From contig OX388344.1 in NCBI GenBank assembly GCA_947579665.1, forward strand, positions 11,960,346-12,024,345: a DNA stretch of 64,000 bases, in the 5' to 3' direction. A program made the position numbers and the translations under genes. Position 1 is the stretch's first letter. Every line of letters starts with the position of its first letter. Shown here in pieces: positions 50,019-60,590 of the stretch. Below the pieces are notes generated by a model, which worked only from the letters and a program-made list of their open reading frames with translations, searched no databases and was not told the origin of the DNA. The DNA comes from Sympetrum striolatum (lineage: Eukaryota; Arthropoda; Insecta; Odonata; Libellulidae).

Positions 50019-50399
50019 GTTTAGTGTGATAGGGTAAATAGGCAGACAAGAAACTACCGAAAGAGTCACTACAATCCAACGACAAGTTAACATTCTTCAA
50101 TTCAAATTGAAAGACTTCAGTTAAATTAACAACTCTGAGATTCAAATTTCTTGATTGTAATTAAGATAAATGTTGACTACTACTATGAACCTAGTTTACA
50201 TCACCTCATAAACAAATCTGAAAGAAAAATCCGTGGACAAGTTTTGGACGCGTCCATAGATTGAGATAATCAGCCTCCCGCCTGATGCACAAGACTGGAA
50301 TGAATTCAAATGAAAGCTCAAAAGCGATTCTTGGTGGCGCTTTATATTTGTCATACTGTAGATTTTTCACAATACTATTAGTATTGTTATATTATATCC
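50019..50399. other. unassigned sequence
   Basis: It may include the 3' end of the Jockey-like element that follows, but no clear tail is seen. Confidence 0.35.
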
Positions 50400-51500
50400 G
50401 GGATAGAGTAATTCCCAACGTAGAATTCAGGAGATTGATTAAAGCATCTGGTAAGTAACTTTAAGTTTTGTTTAGTGGTATAGTAGACTATGATTGAGGC
50501 ATAGGATAATACTGGTAAAATGAAGGCCTTGAGGAGGCGGACTTTGACATTTTTGCTTCAGGGACTTTTTCATCCTATGATAGGGTATTTTTAATGCTAT
50601 TTGCTTTGGTGACTGAGTAATTTATATGTTTCTTTCATTTGAGATTGTTTCAAAGAAATACTCCTAAGTACTTGTTAGGAAGAAACTCTTTGAATAACAG
50701 CGTTATTAAATTTAGGAGATAAATTTGTTTTTTTTAGCATTTTCTTTAATTCCATAGGCGCACTCTTAGTTTATTGTGAGTCGCCATTCATTAGTGTAGA
50801 TGTTTAATTTATCCATGAATTTATTTAGTTTAAAAGTTGCTAAATCTGGAGAGAATTTCTGATATTGTTAAATCATCTGCGTTAAAAAAAAGAGGGATAT
50901 CATCTGATCTGGGGACGTCATTCGTATACAAATCGAATGGGGCTAAGTAAAATGCGGACACCAGCGGAGATTTTTTTAAGATCGGAAAATTTGTTGTCGA
51001 TTTTAACTCGGATCAGACGGTTGCTAAGGAAATTGTTTACGAGTTTACAGAGAGGGAGTTTAAATTTCACTGTTAAAAAACGAGGCCATCGTGACAAACC
51101 TTATCGAAAGCATAACGAATTTAAAAATAAAAAAACATGGTTTTCCAGCCTTTTCTGTGGGGTTGGGATATTGTTTCGACATTTCTAAGAATTTGGTGTG
51201 CAGTGGCAAGAGTTTCACGAAAACCCATTTGTTCGGGTGTTAGAAGACTGTGGGGGATAAAATGTTTAGAAAGGTGTCCAAGGATGATTTATTCAAAGAA
51301 AGAGAGGAGAGTGATTGGCCGATAATTGGAAGGGGGTCCTTGCCTGGTTTAGGAATGACTCTTACGGTGTCAATTTCCCAACTCTCAGGGAAACAGGAGA
51401 TGGCAAGGCATTGAAGATTTTACAGATGCGAGTGATGAGGATTACGACGACGATTTTTATGATTTTGTTGGTAAAAGAATCGGGAGCTTTGATGATTATT
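50400..51500 (-). pseudogene. degenerate Jockey-like LINE reverse transcriptase
   Basis: Reading the minus strand across frames gives the reverse transcriptase blocks in order: KAPDSFTNKIIK (about 51490), ESWEIDTVRVIPKPGKDPL (about 51390), LTPEQMGFRETLATAHQILR (about 51240) and PFDLYTNDVPRSDD followed by FFNADDLTI (about 50930-50870). Next come KLNIYTNEWRLTINK (about 50800) and KYLGVFL plus KKHIN (about 50660). This is the Jockey arrangement. The catalytic YADD is NADD here, and several stops and frameshifts are present, so it is dead. The 5' side stops at the hairpin element at 51520. Confidence 0.75.
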
Positions 51501-51519
51501 TAAATTATTAATGATAAAT

Positions 51520-51657
51520 AGAAACAAACCTCTACGCTATATAACACAAAGTTTTTAGTGTTATACGCCCATGGTTTCAACCCGTTGGGTTGACGGATTA
51601 AAACCATAGTCGTATAAAAACTTTCTGTGGTATAGTGTAGAAGTGTGTTTCTGTTTA
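51520..51657. repeat. long imperfect hairpin element
   Basis: The left arm (about 51520-51577) and right arm (about 51600-51657) are reverse complements with a few gaps, around the tip AACCCGTTGGGTTGACGG. The arms contain CTCTACGCTATATAACACA and its relative, and AAAGTTTTT. The arm sequence resembles the hairpins at 24979 and 32036. It looks like a foldback MITE without coding content. Confidence 0.8.
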
Positions 51658-51807
51658 CTATCTTCATAATGATATACGTTTTAAGGCAAGGTATTTCTTC
51701 TGTTTACACCTGTCTAGTTGATAACAGTGATGATCAACGAGGTGCGAATGATGCTGAGTAATGGAATAGATCCTGGTACTTTTTGAATGCAATAAAAAGA
51801 GTTACTT

Positions 51808-52600
51808 ATAATAATAATAAAACGGCTTTATTCGGGCGGGATTAAGACTAAAATTCTCCTCTTTCATCCAACCCATCGTCATACAATACATAAATAATTA
51901 ATTTAAAGAGATAGTATGATAAAATATAAGAATAAATGTGGATGTAAAAAAACCTATGACATTTTCAGGAAAAAACAATTTATCCACTGCAGGAAAACAC
52001 CCACTAAGAAGGGGGGTGTGAAAAACCTGCGCAAACCTACCGATAGTCATAACTGAGAAAATGGTGAGAAACATGATTAGATTTTGTAAATATACTATCT
52101 ATACTATACAAATATGGGATACATCAATAAGCGTTGACATTTACATAAGTGTTAACCATTTACATATAATGAAGTTACAGAAAATAATAACACCGTGAAC
52201 TTCAACTGTATTGGATTTTGTTCGCGACCTGTTTAGGTGCAAAGGCCATACCAGGTTGCAGTGACGTTTGTAGTGAAGGGTTTCAGAGATTGGAGAGAAC
52301 CAGTAGTGAAGAATACGATATAATGGTGAGATTCACAGTGCTTTGGTGATTAGATAGGTTTAAATGAGTGGGAGGATGACATTTCTGTGCCGCTAAGAGT
52401 AGAAATGACCCTTTAAAGAGGGAGATCGTTGCATAAGTGCGAAACTTGCTTTTAAAAGCGCTAGTTGTGACAGATGACTTAATTTCGAGGGGAAGGATGT
52501 TCCAAAGATTGCTTGCAGTCACGACAAATGATTTGTAACGACTCACAGTATGATTTGAAACAAATGACTTCCAGAAGCGCTGCATTATTTTGTGGGCTTT
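51808..52600 (-). mobile_element. LINE 3' end with reverse transcriptase tail
   Basis: On the minus strand 52585-52283 encodes YKSFVVTASNLWNILPLEI, then SAFKSKFRTYA. This is the 'F-x-x-x-A-x-x-LWN-x-LP...FK-x-x-L' signature that closes many LINE reverse transcriptases. About 470 bp of 3' UTR follow to a TTTTATTATTATTATAA tail at 51808. The UTR is shared with 13960-14075. It differs in sequence from the family at 17140. Upstream coding (52600-52913) could not be aligned. Confidence 0.6.
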
Positions 52601-53108
52601 GAGTAAGGCCTAATCCTGCCCACTCAAAGACCTCCCCTCGAGCTGAAGCCCCCCCATCAAGTGCTGACGTAGAATCTTTGCTCTTGTTCGCGGTAACGAT
52701 TTCACAATTAAGCAGAACGTGGTTTATAAGAGGCGTTATGCCCATCGATAAAGAGAAAATGAGGAAAACATCTGATCGATGTGAAATGTTTGAAAAAGAT
52801 TCAGATTGATGGCAGCGATGACTTTGCAATGCAAATAGTTTATTTAAACGAGGGAAACCAAGGGGATCGACCAAATGAAATATCTCCCGCTCTTTTGTAG
52901 GTTTGATATACACAATGAATTATACATTATTGTTAAGAGGCACAAAAAACCCATTTTAAGTCTGGTATGACTTTTTAAGATACATATAATAAATGCTGTG
53001 TAAACATCTATTACTTAGCAAAATCTTGGAAAGGAAACGCTTTCGTTAATCCGAACAGAAATTTAGTTAATAATAAACTCCTGAAGTAAGAGAAGAATAT
53101 AAATAGAT
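52601..53108. other. unassigned sequence, possibly more of the LINE
   Basis: A long minus-strand open frame (52479-52913) crosses it in a different frame from the reverse transcriptase tail and shows no domain. Confidence 0.35.
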
Positions 53109-53180
53109 TCCCAGATAACAAAGTGAGCAACGCGTTTACCTTTGTGATGCCGGGTTCGATTCCCGGAGAGGATGCAAACA
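53109..53180 (+). mobile_element. tRNA-related SINE head
   Basis: CAGATAACAAAGTGAGC resembles the A-box region of the SINE at 49880. CCGGG-TTCGATT-CCCGG (53150-53166) is a perfect T arm. No body or target duplication is clear. Confidence 0.6.
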
Positions 53181-54045
53181 AACTCTACTGTCGAAACGCA
53201 ACTAGAAAACGAAATCTTCCCTTCATTGTAGATTTTGAAGAGTTTTAGTCATGTTTAAGTTTCTATTTTGATATTATTAAAAGAACTAAAGCAAACTGTT
53301 AAAATCTCGAACTTCGTTGGGGAACATGCGGAAAGATTCCCTGCAAAGCGGGGCTTCACCATGAAGCTCAGGGATGAGGGTTGCCTCAGGACACACTAAT
53401 CCTGGGGATAGTTTCTTCCACGATTAAATCCAGCGATCCACGCTCTCTCAAGAAGGAAAGACGTTAAAGGGACGTTATTGTTTAAAATTTATCATCCGAA
53501 TGATTCAGTTTAAAAACCGACTAATAGATCAGAGCACATGCAAAATGTTGTGCTAAACTCAATTTCTGGTTATTATTTATTAAAAATGTATAATGTGGAG
53601 TTGGGTTTGCTGAGGTTGCGGTTAGGGCTATACTGTTGGGTACACACGCAGTTCATCAGTCATATAATCATTTAGGCACAGATAAGCCATAACAACCAAA
53701 TTAACCTGTTTATACTAATTAAAATCAACGAGAACCTTTGGAGTGGTCGTTTTCTCAGTGGACTCAGCTCAGCCATCGATTCACAGCATAAACATAATGC
53801 GTTTGGTGAATAGTGAGGTGACGATGGGTGCGGAAGAAAAGCAGGTTCAGTCCAATTAATTCACGTGACATTTCGATTTAAAGCAGCAAATAGCGACCGG
53901 AAAAGTATTATGGTTTAAATAAAACGAAAGGCCAAACGATTGGAAGGAAATGAAAGCGAAGCTAAAAGGAAGTCGGAGTGGTTGATTATTTTATTAAATT
54001 TAAAGTGAGCGTAACATTTCACTTTAAGGACAGATTATTCATCAA
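53181..54045. other. unassigned sequence
   Basis: I see no domains or repeat ends. 53320-53430 is locally GC-richer. Confidence 0.4.
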
Positions 54046-55480
54046 TACCTTTGAACCCGCCTTTCGGCAGGGTGTTGGTGTGCTTTGACGTGTCCGAACT
54101 ACTGCCTTAGTTTGCTATTATCGCGTATCGTTCGCGAAAAGAATGAATTTTTAAAACCACTTGAATTGTACGTAAAACATAGTATTGATTTCATTTACGC
54201 TCATTATCGGATCATTAAGTCATCAGTTATCATCATTAAGTATACCTGTATCAGGGGTCGCATGATACAGGTTACGTCCTCTGCAATCTTGCTTTCCCCC
54301 TAATTTGCAACCGCAGTTTAGCTCCTAATCTCCTTTCTTTCAACAATTCTTATCCTGCGTCTAAGAGAATTCACGCTTGTTTTTTTATCCTAGCACTAGT
54401 AAACTTCCCCGTCACGCATGACGGCTCTTAATTCCAATTTTTTAATAAATATGCAACATTTAAATATAGATGACATAATATATAACTTATTAATAATCTA
54501 ATTACTTTAATATAAACTCATCAGGATGGATGTAAGCGACCCCGTCATTGGTGATGGAACTCAATGTAAATTGAATTGTGAATCTATTATGTGAATTTTA
54601 ACCTAAGAACATTAGCGAAATTCCGTAAAATTACGAATTCGTTTCCACTGAACACTATACAATTTGTGAGAATCATATAAACGCACTGCTTTAAAATCTC
54701 TGCTATAAAATCAAGTTTGCGTTAAAATTCTGTTTCTCAAAATTCTTCCCCATCCGTCGTCTTGATCACCACAAACGGACGCATAAATGTCCTTTCGTAA
54801 ATCGGTTTGATAAAGAAAAACTCCAAAATGGCCGTAATTTAGTTCCCGCTATTTAAATAACATAGTTTACATTTGCTGAAATCTCAGTAAATTGCCTCCT
54901 CTTCATAAGTTCTGACGTTAGTTCCTATTATTAATTCGGCATGGACTTAAAATCCCTGTGTATTCTTGTGGGAAAATGAATGTATCGGATTCAACAATCA
55001 CCTTGGTCGTCAGGGGGACTGGTTGTTTACTACAGCGAAAGTTTTGCAAAATTTTCGTTTATTTTGTCATAGTTCTCGTAATTTTGCTTCAAAAAGTGTA
55101 CTTAACTACAATAATAATATTTTTTATTTAATTTACCTTCTTTTATCCATCTAGGTTGCCTTCCATGTAGTGCTTGCCGCATATTCCAGATATAGCAAAT
55201 AACATCGCTCTCTCAATGTTTTCATCGCATTCACCGACGATGAACTTTATTAAGGCGAGCATTTTATTTAGATTTTCGAATTTCGTGCTCCAGTTTAAGT
55301 GAAGGGAGAATCCTAGATATTCTTCTGAATCTACTATGTTTATACGCATTACACATTCTTGTGAATCTTAGGAAACTCGTTGGAAAGAGTTGACCGCACT
55401 GGATTAGATAAGAATCAGTTGGTCGTCCCACATTTCCTCCTGGAAGGTTCTCCAACTGTTGCTTGATCCATCAAATGCAT
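54046..55480 (-). mobile_element. LINE fragment of the 17140 family, split by a Helitron
   Basis: 54046-54395 matches the 3' UTR and tail of the 17-kb copy (CCCGCCTTTCGGC, CGCGTATCGTTCGCG, AAGAATGAATTTTTAAAAC in order). 55140-55480 matches its upstream part (GCATATTCCAG, AATAACATCGCTCTCTCAATG, ATTTTCGAATTTCGTGCTCC). Between them lies the Helitron-like insert, and about 55 bp of the LINE seem to be missing at the right junction. Coding capacity is destroyed. Confidence 0.75.
54396..55135 (-). mobile_element. Helitron relative inserted in a LINE
   Basis: On the minus strand it ends ...CCGTCA-TGCG-TGACGG, nine bases, then CTAG (54396) before a T, the Helitron 3' signature. Its inner part (TCAACAATCACCTTGGTCGT, then CAGGGGGA and TTGCAAAATTTTCG) is the inverted counterpart of 12360-12500. 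The 5' end with its TC start is not found and the right border is approximate, so the 5' part is probably deleted. Confidence 0.65.
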
Positions 55481-57264
55481 CTCCAATCCACTAAAATAGG
55501 GAGACTCATAAGATTGAAACTTTTTGACGATTTTGACTCAACGCAATTAAGGTGGAATGCCACGCCCTTCCCCGGGAGAGATAAATTCGCCCTATCCGCC
55601 GGTAGGGGCGCCCTTGTTCCAAATTAACGAACAAAAGGGTCAATTAGCAGACGACGAGCTTTAATTGTATTATCTCGCTTCCTCTTTTTCCTGTCTCGGA
55701 CAATGAAAGCGAGCAAACTGATGGCAATGCCGCCACAAACGCTGGCTCTGACAAATTAAGGAACTTTGCGAAAACATTTCACGTAGCTCGTTTAACTTGG
55801 AATACTTTTTGGCGCGGAAAATATTCTGATGTACAGGCACTTCAAAAAAAGCAATTGAATTTACGCAATGTTAGAGAAACTTCGGAAGACCATACAAACC
55901 ATTTGGTAGCTCAAGATTATCATTAGCTCGCGTCGGTCAGCCCATGAGCGATGTCTATTATATAAACTCAAACAATAGGAAATCGAAAATGTACGAAAAA
56001 ACGAGTTTAATTGCTAAATAAATTATAGTGTAACATTTATTAATTATATTTTGACTTAAAGAAATAAATGAGAGAGGATGAAACAATATTGCTGATGTGG
56101 ATTTGCTTAAAAAAGAAAGAACGTACGTTACCGACATTCGCTTTTACGCCAGTGCTACCTAATATTTTTCCAAAAACAACGCTCTCATATATTGAATACA
56201 GCCTCTTGGATTACTAAACCAAAAGTTTGTAAGTTTCTGAATCAATTAAATTTGACAAAGAAGAAAAAGCCAAATGTGGAGTGAAATGTATTATTAATAT
56301 CCCAAAGGTCTTCAATAAAACGTAATAAGTATCGCAAAATACTGTGAATGTAATGCGAGGTTGAATGTATAGCAAATCTCGGAAATCACTCGGCGCGCCA
56401 AGATCCTTATCGCAGCGTGTCTGTTTATTCATCGCATCAGGGAGCACCACAGCACCACGTGTGTGATGCACGAGACGATCGAACAAGCCGATGCTGTTTG
56501 ATTTTGTAGGTCCTTTCTTTATTTTTTCTAACACTTCGCTTCCTTGCGAGTAAAGTATTCTCACTTTAATTGATCAACAACCTACATTTCCGTAGAATAT
56601 TAATTACATTTTAAGTAAGGATTAAAACAAGGCTGCTTGGCAGTCTCTGCACCATTTAAAATATGCAATTAACGAATAAATTTAAACTATGCGGCCAATT
56701 CAATTGCAGAGGAGGTACTACTTTTTTTCCCTTTGTTGTTAATTATGAAAACTATTTGGAAAATGTTGGAAGTATTACTTATTACTAACGGTGATAATTT
56801 TCCAGGAATCAGACAATTAAAAAAAAATAGAATACAAATTATATTATGTTATTATTTCCTTAAAAGATAAAAGACGATAGACTAGATACCGACTATATGA
56901 TACCAGGAATGTGGAGTTTTGGGCTTCCATTATATACTCTTAGAACTGAATGCATGTTATAAAATAAAAATTTGGAAAATAAAATGTTGTGGGCAAATTA
57001 TAAATATATCTTTCTTAGTCTAATCATTCCCTCTAATTATGGACTCATAATTATCACGATAGTTAGTGAATAAAAAATAAATATTGTTGAAAAAATCTTC
57101 CAAATATTTCGGTTTGTATGCAAAATATTGTGGTCTAAACCAAGCAACTATGTTCATATTCTCGTTTCAAATCACATCTCTGCGTGTGTTAATTAATGGA
57201 ATAAAGATTCCTCATATTTAGTACGAAGCGATGCGATACTACTTTAATCTCCATAAAAGCAGGA
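55481..57264. other. AT-rich sequence, nothing supported
   Basis: I see no domains or repeat ends up to the target duplication of the RTE element. Confidence 0.45.
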
Positions 57265-57307
57265 TTCAGTATCTCATCATCATTGTGCTTCTGTCCGCGG
57301 ACAGGTC

Positions 57308-60271
57308 TCAACGGAACTTGCTCCTCCAGGCATCTCTATCCTGTGCCTCTCTTTTTAGAACTTGATATTCTTTTCCTTGTTTTAAATCAGTCAGCATTCC
57401 GAATTTTCTTCTTCCTCTTTGTCGTTTCCCCTTGATCTTTCCTTCAAAAATCGTCTTCTGCAGGCATTCCGCTCTTAGTATATGGCCTATCCATCTTGCT
57501 TTCCTTTTCCTTATGTTTCCCAAAATTACTCGTTCTTCTCCAACCCTCCTCAGTACCTCTTCATTTTTTATCTTGTCTTTCCAACTTATTTTCTCCATTC
57601 TTCGCCATAGCCACATTTCAAAGCTCTCAATGTATTTTTCTTCTCTCCTTCTCAATGTCCATGTTTCGGATCCATATAACACAATACTCCAGATAAAACA
57701 CTTAGCAAATCTTTTCCTTGGCTCCATCTTGATGTTCTTTGCTGTCAAAAGATCTTTTATCTTCTGGAAGGTTGCCTTTCCCTGAGCTATTCTACTTCTT
57801 ATTTCCTCTGTACAACTTCCATTAGATGTGATGGTGCTTCCCAAATATTTAAATTTCTCGACCTGCTCCAATTCCTTCCCATTCAACTTAATTTGTACTG
57901 GGCCAGCCTTCGTTGATATCTTCATCACCTTCGACTTTTCAATGTTAACTTTCATTCCATATTCCTCTCCTTTTATACTGATTTTCTCTACCATTTCTTG
58001 CAGCATTTCTTCACTCTCTGCTATCACAGCATGATCATCTGCATATTTAATGGTTTTCATACTTTCTCCTCCTACCACTATCCCTCCAATCCCCTCCAAG
58101 GCTTCCTCTACCAGTTTGTCACCATATGTATTATATAAAATTGGTGACAGGCAACATCCTTGTCTCACACCTCTGCCCATCAATGTCTGCTTCGTCTCAT
58201 CTCCCCCTATCCTCACCACTACTCTTTGTCCTTTATAAAGTTGTTTTAATGCCCTCCTATCCTTCCAATCCACTCCAATTTCCTTTAGAATCACCATCAG
58301 TTTATCCCATTTCACCCTGTCAAATGCTTTCTCGTAATCAATAAAGCAGATGAACATCTCTCTGTCTACCTCCAGTACCCTTTCGCTCAGCATTCTCATG
58401 CACCCTATTGCATCCCTTGTTCCCTTTCCTCTTCGAAATCCAAACTGGTCCTCTCCCAAGTTTTCCTCTATCCTAGTCTCAATCCTCTTCATTATTATTC
58501 TGGTCATCATCTTTGTCGCATGCGCCATAAAACTGATTGTACGGAAATCTTTGCAAGCTTGAGGGTTATTTTTCTTAGGCAATGGCATCATTATTGTTTT
58601 CAGAAAATCCTCAGGCCATTCCCCTGTGTCATATATCTTGTTAGCAAGATTAGTGATTCTACTAATTGCACCTTCCCCTAAGGCCTTCAACACCTCTGCT
58701 GGGATTCCATCAGAGCCCACTGTCTTATTGTCCCTCAGGTCTCTTATTGCTCTCTCAACTTCATCTTTCAAAATCCTTGGACCCTTAGAATCCTCCTCGC
58801 ATGTCCTTTCATCCTCTAGCTCTACACTTCCATTGCATTCATGTGTACAGTACAGTTCTTCTATGTACTCCTTCCACAGAATCTTAATCTCTTCCTCATC
58901 TGTAGTTATTTTCCCATTTTTGTCTATCATTCCTTTCTTACTTATCCTTCTATGGTCTCTCTTAGTTAGACATCTTGCGGTTTTATACATTTCTTCTATT
59001 TTCCCAGTCCTCTCCAATTCCTCTATCATGTGGCACTGTCTTTTTATCCAATCCTCTCTGGATTTATCTGTCTCCCTCCTCAGCTCGTTATTTAGCTTCC
59101 TGTATTTTCTTCTCCCATGTTCTGTATTATCACATTTCCACTTTCTTCTTTCTTCCATCTTGTCTATCATTTCCTGAGTGATCCACTCTTTTTTATTTCT
59201 TTGACTTCCCTCCATCCCCACCTCCTGTTCTAGAACCTCTATAATACCAGACTTAATATCAATCCATTCTTCTTTAACACATTCTTTCTTTTCTTGCATT
59301 CGAAATTTTTCTTCTAGAGCTATAGTGAATGCGGTTCCATCTGATTTCAACTTCTTTACGTCCCATTTCTTTTCTTCCCTTCTTTCCCTTTTCACGTGTT
59401 TCAGTTTTGTCTTCAGGTCTGCAATTAACAGGTTGTGGTCCGAGTCTATGTCAGCACCTGGAAGGGTTTTTGCATTCTTAACGCTGTTCTTAAATCTTTG
59501 GTTGATTAAAATAAAGTCTATTTGGTATCTAATTATATCCCCCGGACTTTTCCAGGTGTACAACCTCCGATCATGATTCTTAAACCATGTGTTTGCCACC
59601 CATAGGTTGTTCTCTATACAGAACTCCAGCATTTTCTCTCCTCTGTCATTCCTTTTTCCCAGACCGTATTCCCCCACCACATTGTCTTTTCTACCTTTAC
59701 CTATGACACTATTCCAATCTCCCATTATCACAACTCTCACCTGTCCCTTTCCATTTTCTTCATACATCTGGGATACTTGTTCGTATACTACCTCCACATC
59801 TTCATCTTTTGCATCTGAAGTGGGCATATACACTTGAATGACTAGAGTATCCACTGGCTCACTCCTTATTTTGACTGCTATCACCCTTTCACTGATTGCG
59901 ATCACTTTAGTGACACAATTTTCTATTTCTTTCTTCATAATTATAGCCACTCTTCCAGTTCTTCTACTCTCCCCTTTGTACACAATCTTGTATCCATCTA
60001 ATATCGCTTCCCCTTCTCCCTCCCATCTTACCTCTCCCAATCCAAGAATATCTATTTTGTTTTTCTCCATTTCTCTCTTTATGTTCTCTAATTTTCCCTT
60101 TCTATTCAATGTTCTTACATTCCATGTACCAATTCTTATTTCATTATTTGTTGTTTTCCTTGTCCTTTCCTTTCTGTTGACCAGCCATGTGTTTCCTGGA
60201 ATGCTACCCACCCGGAGATCCGAATGTGGGTAAGTTTTACCTCCGGAAAAATCTTTCATTACAGGAGCCAT
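57308..60271 (-). CDS. RTE ORF2: endonuclease-reverse transcriptase, 987 aa
   Basis: This protein nicks target DNA and copies the element RNA at the nick (target-primed reverse transcription). Residues about 45-285 are an APE-type endonuclease: WNVRTL (50-55), Glu80 in GLGE, GDWN (184-187), IDFIL (251-255) and SDHN (277-280) with its catalytic histidine. Residues about 500-815 are the reverse transcriptase: DYEKAFD (645-651), GVRQGCCLSP (701-710), YADD (743-746) and KYLGS (808-812). The C-terminus ends with RKARWIGHILR and DRDAWR, as in BovB/RTE relatives. There is no RNase H domain. All catalytic residues I can check are present and there is no stop or frameshift, so it may be active. The first ATG lies inside ORF1. 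The fifth codon, also ATG, overlaps the ORF1 stop as TAATG and may be the real start. In automatic annotation such proteins are often named craniofacial development protein 2-like, which is misleading. Confidence 0.95.
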   Translation of the reverse strand: MAPVMKDFSGGKTYPHSDLRVGSIPGNTWLVNRKERTRKTTNNEIRIGTWNVRTLNRKGKLENIKREMEKNKIDILGLGEVRWEGEGEAILDGYKIVYKGESRRTGRVAIIMKKEIENCVTKVIAISERVIAVKIRSEPVDTLVIQVYMPTSDAKDEDVEVVYEQVSQMYEENGKGQVRVVIMGDWNSVIGKGRKDNVVGEYGLGKRNDRGEKMLEFCIENNLWVANTWFKNHDRRLYTWKSPGDIIRYQIDFILINQRFKNSVKNAKTLPGADIDSDHNLLIADLKTKLKHVKRERREEKKWDVKKLKSDGTAFTIALEEKFRMQEKKECVKEEWIDIKSGIIEVLEQEVGMEGSQRNKKEWITQEMIDKMEERRKWKCDNTEHGRRKYRKLNNELRRETDKSREDWIKRQCHMIEELERTGKIEEMYKTARCLTKRDHRRISKKGMIDKNGKITTDEEEIKILWKEYIEELYCTHECNGSVELEDERTCEEDSKGPRILKDEVERAIRDLRDNKTVGSDGIPAEVLKALGEGAISRITNLANKIYDTGEWPEDFLKTIMMPLPKKNNPQACKDFRTISFMAHATKMMTRIIMKRIETRIEENLGEDQFGFRRGKGTRDAIGCMRMLSERVLEVDREMFICFIDYEKAFDRVKWDKLMVILKEIGVDWKDRRALKQLYKGQRVVVRIGGDETKQTLMGRGVRQGCCLSPILYNTYGDKLVEEALEGIGGIVVGGESMKTIKYADDHAVIAESEEMLQEMVEKISIKGEEYGMKVNIEKSKVMKISTKAGPVQIKLNGKELEQVEKFKYLGSTITSNGSCTEEIRSRIAQGKATFQKIKDLLTAKNIKMEPRKRFAKCFIWSIVLYGSETWTLRRREEKYIESFEMWLWRRMEKISWKDKIKNEEVLRRVGEERVILGNIRKRKARWIGHILRAECLQKTIFEGKIKGKRQRGRRKFGMLTDLKQGKEYQVLKREAQDRDAWRSKFR
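60257..60261 (-). promoter_or_regulatory. TAATG stop-restart junction between RTE ORF1 and ORF2
   Basis: The stop of ORF1 and an in-frame ATG of ORF2 share one base. UAAUG/AUGA junctions in some insect non-LTR retrotransposons are known to drive ORF2 translation by termination-reinitiation. Here that role is inferred from sequence only. Confidence 0.6.
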
Positions 60272-60495
60272 GTCTGTTTGTGCGTAGTTTCGTGGAACCA
60301 GGAATATCCAAATGGATGTCTAATGCGATGGTTTTCCGTTGCCTTTCGCATCCTATGCCGTTGGCCATTTACCTGGCTCATCCGCCTTTGGAGGGGATTT
60401 CTTCCCTCCGGGACAAGAGAGAGGGTGCCCCATACCCATCTTTCCATGGGAGTGAATCCCGGCATTAATTCGGTCCCCTCCCTCGTTAGCCGCAT
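60259..60495 (-). CDS. RTE ORF1, small basic protein, 78 aa from the first ATG
   Basis: This frame sits directly upstream of ORF2 and ends in the TAA of the TAATG junction at 60261-60257. The first ATG is at 60495. The frame is open up to 60561, where the codon is TTG, so a longer form would need a non-ATG start or an upstream exon. The product is rich in Arg, His and Trp (for example RNPLQRRMSQVNGQRHRMRK). It has no recognised domain. RTE elements commonly have a short, poorly conserved ORF1 that overlaps ORF2. An RNA-binding role would be a guess from the charge. It could also be untranslated 5' sequence that happens to be open. Confidence 0.5.
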   Translation of the reverse strand: MRLTREGTELMPGFTPMERWVWGTLSLVPEGRNPLQRRMSQVNGQRHRMRKATENHRIRHPFGYSWFHETTHKQTWLL

Positions 60496-60590
60496 ATAGT
60501 AGTGCGTTGCCCACTCTCTACCACGAGGAGGTGAGGGTAGGGTGTTTCTACGGATTTTCAATTTTCAGTATCTACGGACTTTCAGTATCT

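Larger units (their letters stand above)
57275..60563 (-). mobile_element. full-length RTE-clade LINE, 3.29 kb, with target duplication
   Basis: TTCAGTATCT occurs at 57265-57274 and 60564-60573, a 10-bp target duplication. On the minus strand the element has a short 5' region, an ORF1, an intact ORF2 and only 33 bases of 3' UTR, ending in ATGATGATG. A very short 3' UTR with a trinucleotide tail and an ORF2 without RNase H are typical of RTE. The right side carries a second TTCAGTATCT (60581-60590) and further TCTACGGA words inside the 5' end. The exact 5' border could therefore be a few tens of bases off. Confidence 0.9.

Noticed and set aside
49893..50145. Minus-strand frames over the 49.9-kb SINE (containing PGSIPGG)
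   Set aside because: They read through the tRNA-like SINE head. The SINE structure and target duplication explain the sequence.
52479..52913. 144-codon minus-strand frame upstream of the LINE tail
   Set aside because: It is out of frame with the reverse transcriptase tail at 52283-52585 and shows no domain of its own.
57432..60468. Several plus-strand frames of 60-183 codons across the RTE element
   Set aside because: They are antisense shadows of the intact minus-strand ORF2, rich in Leu, Ser and Phe as expected from its complement.
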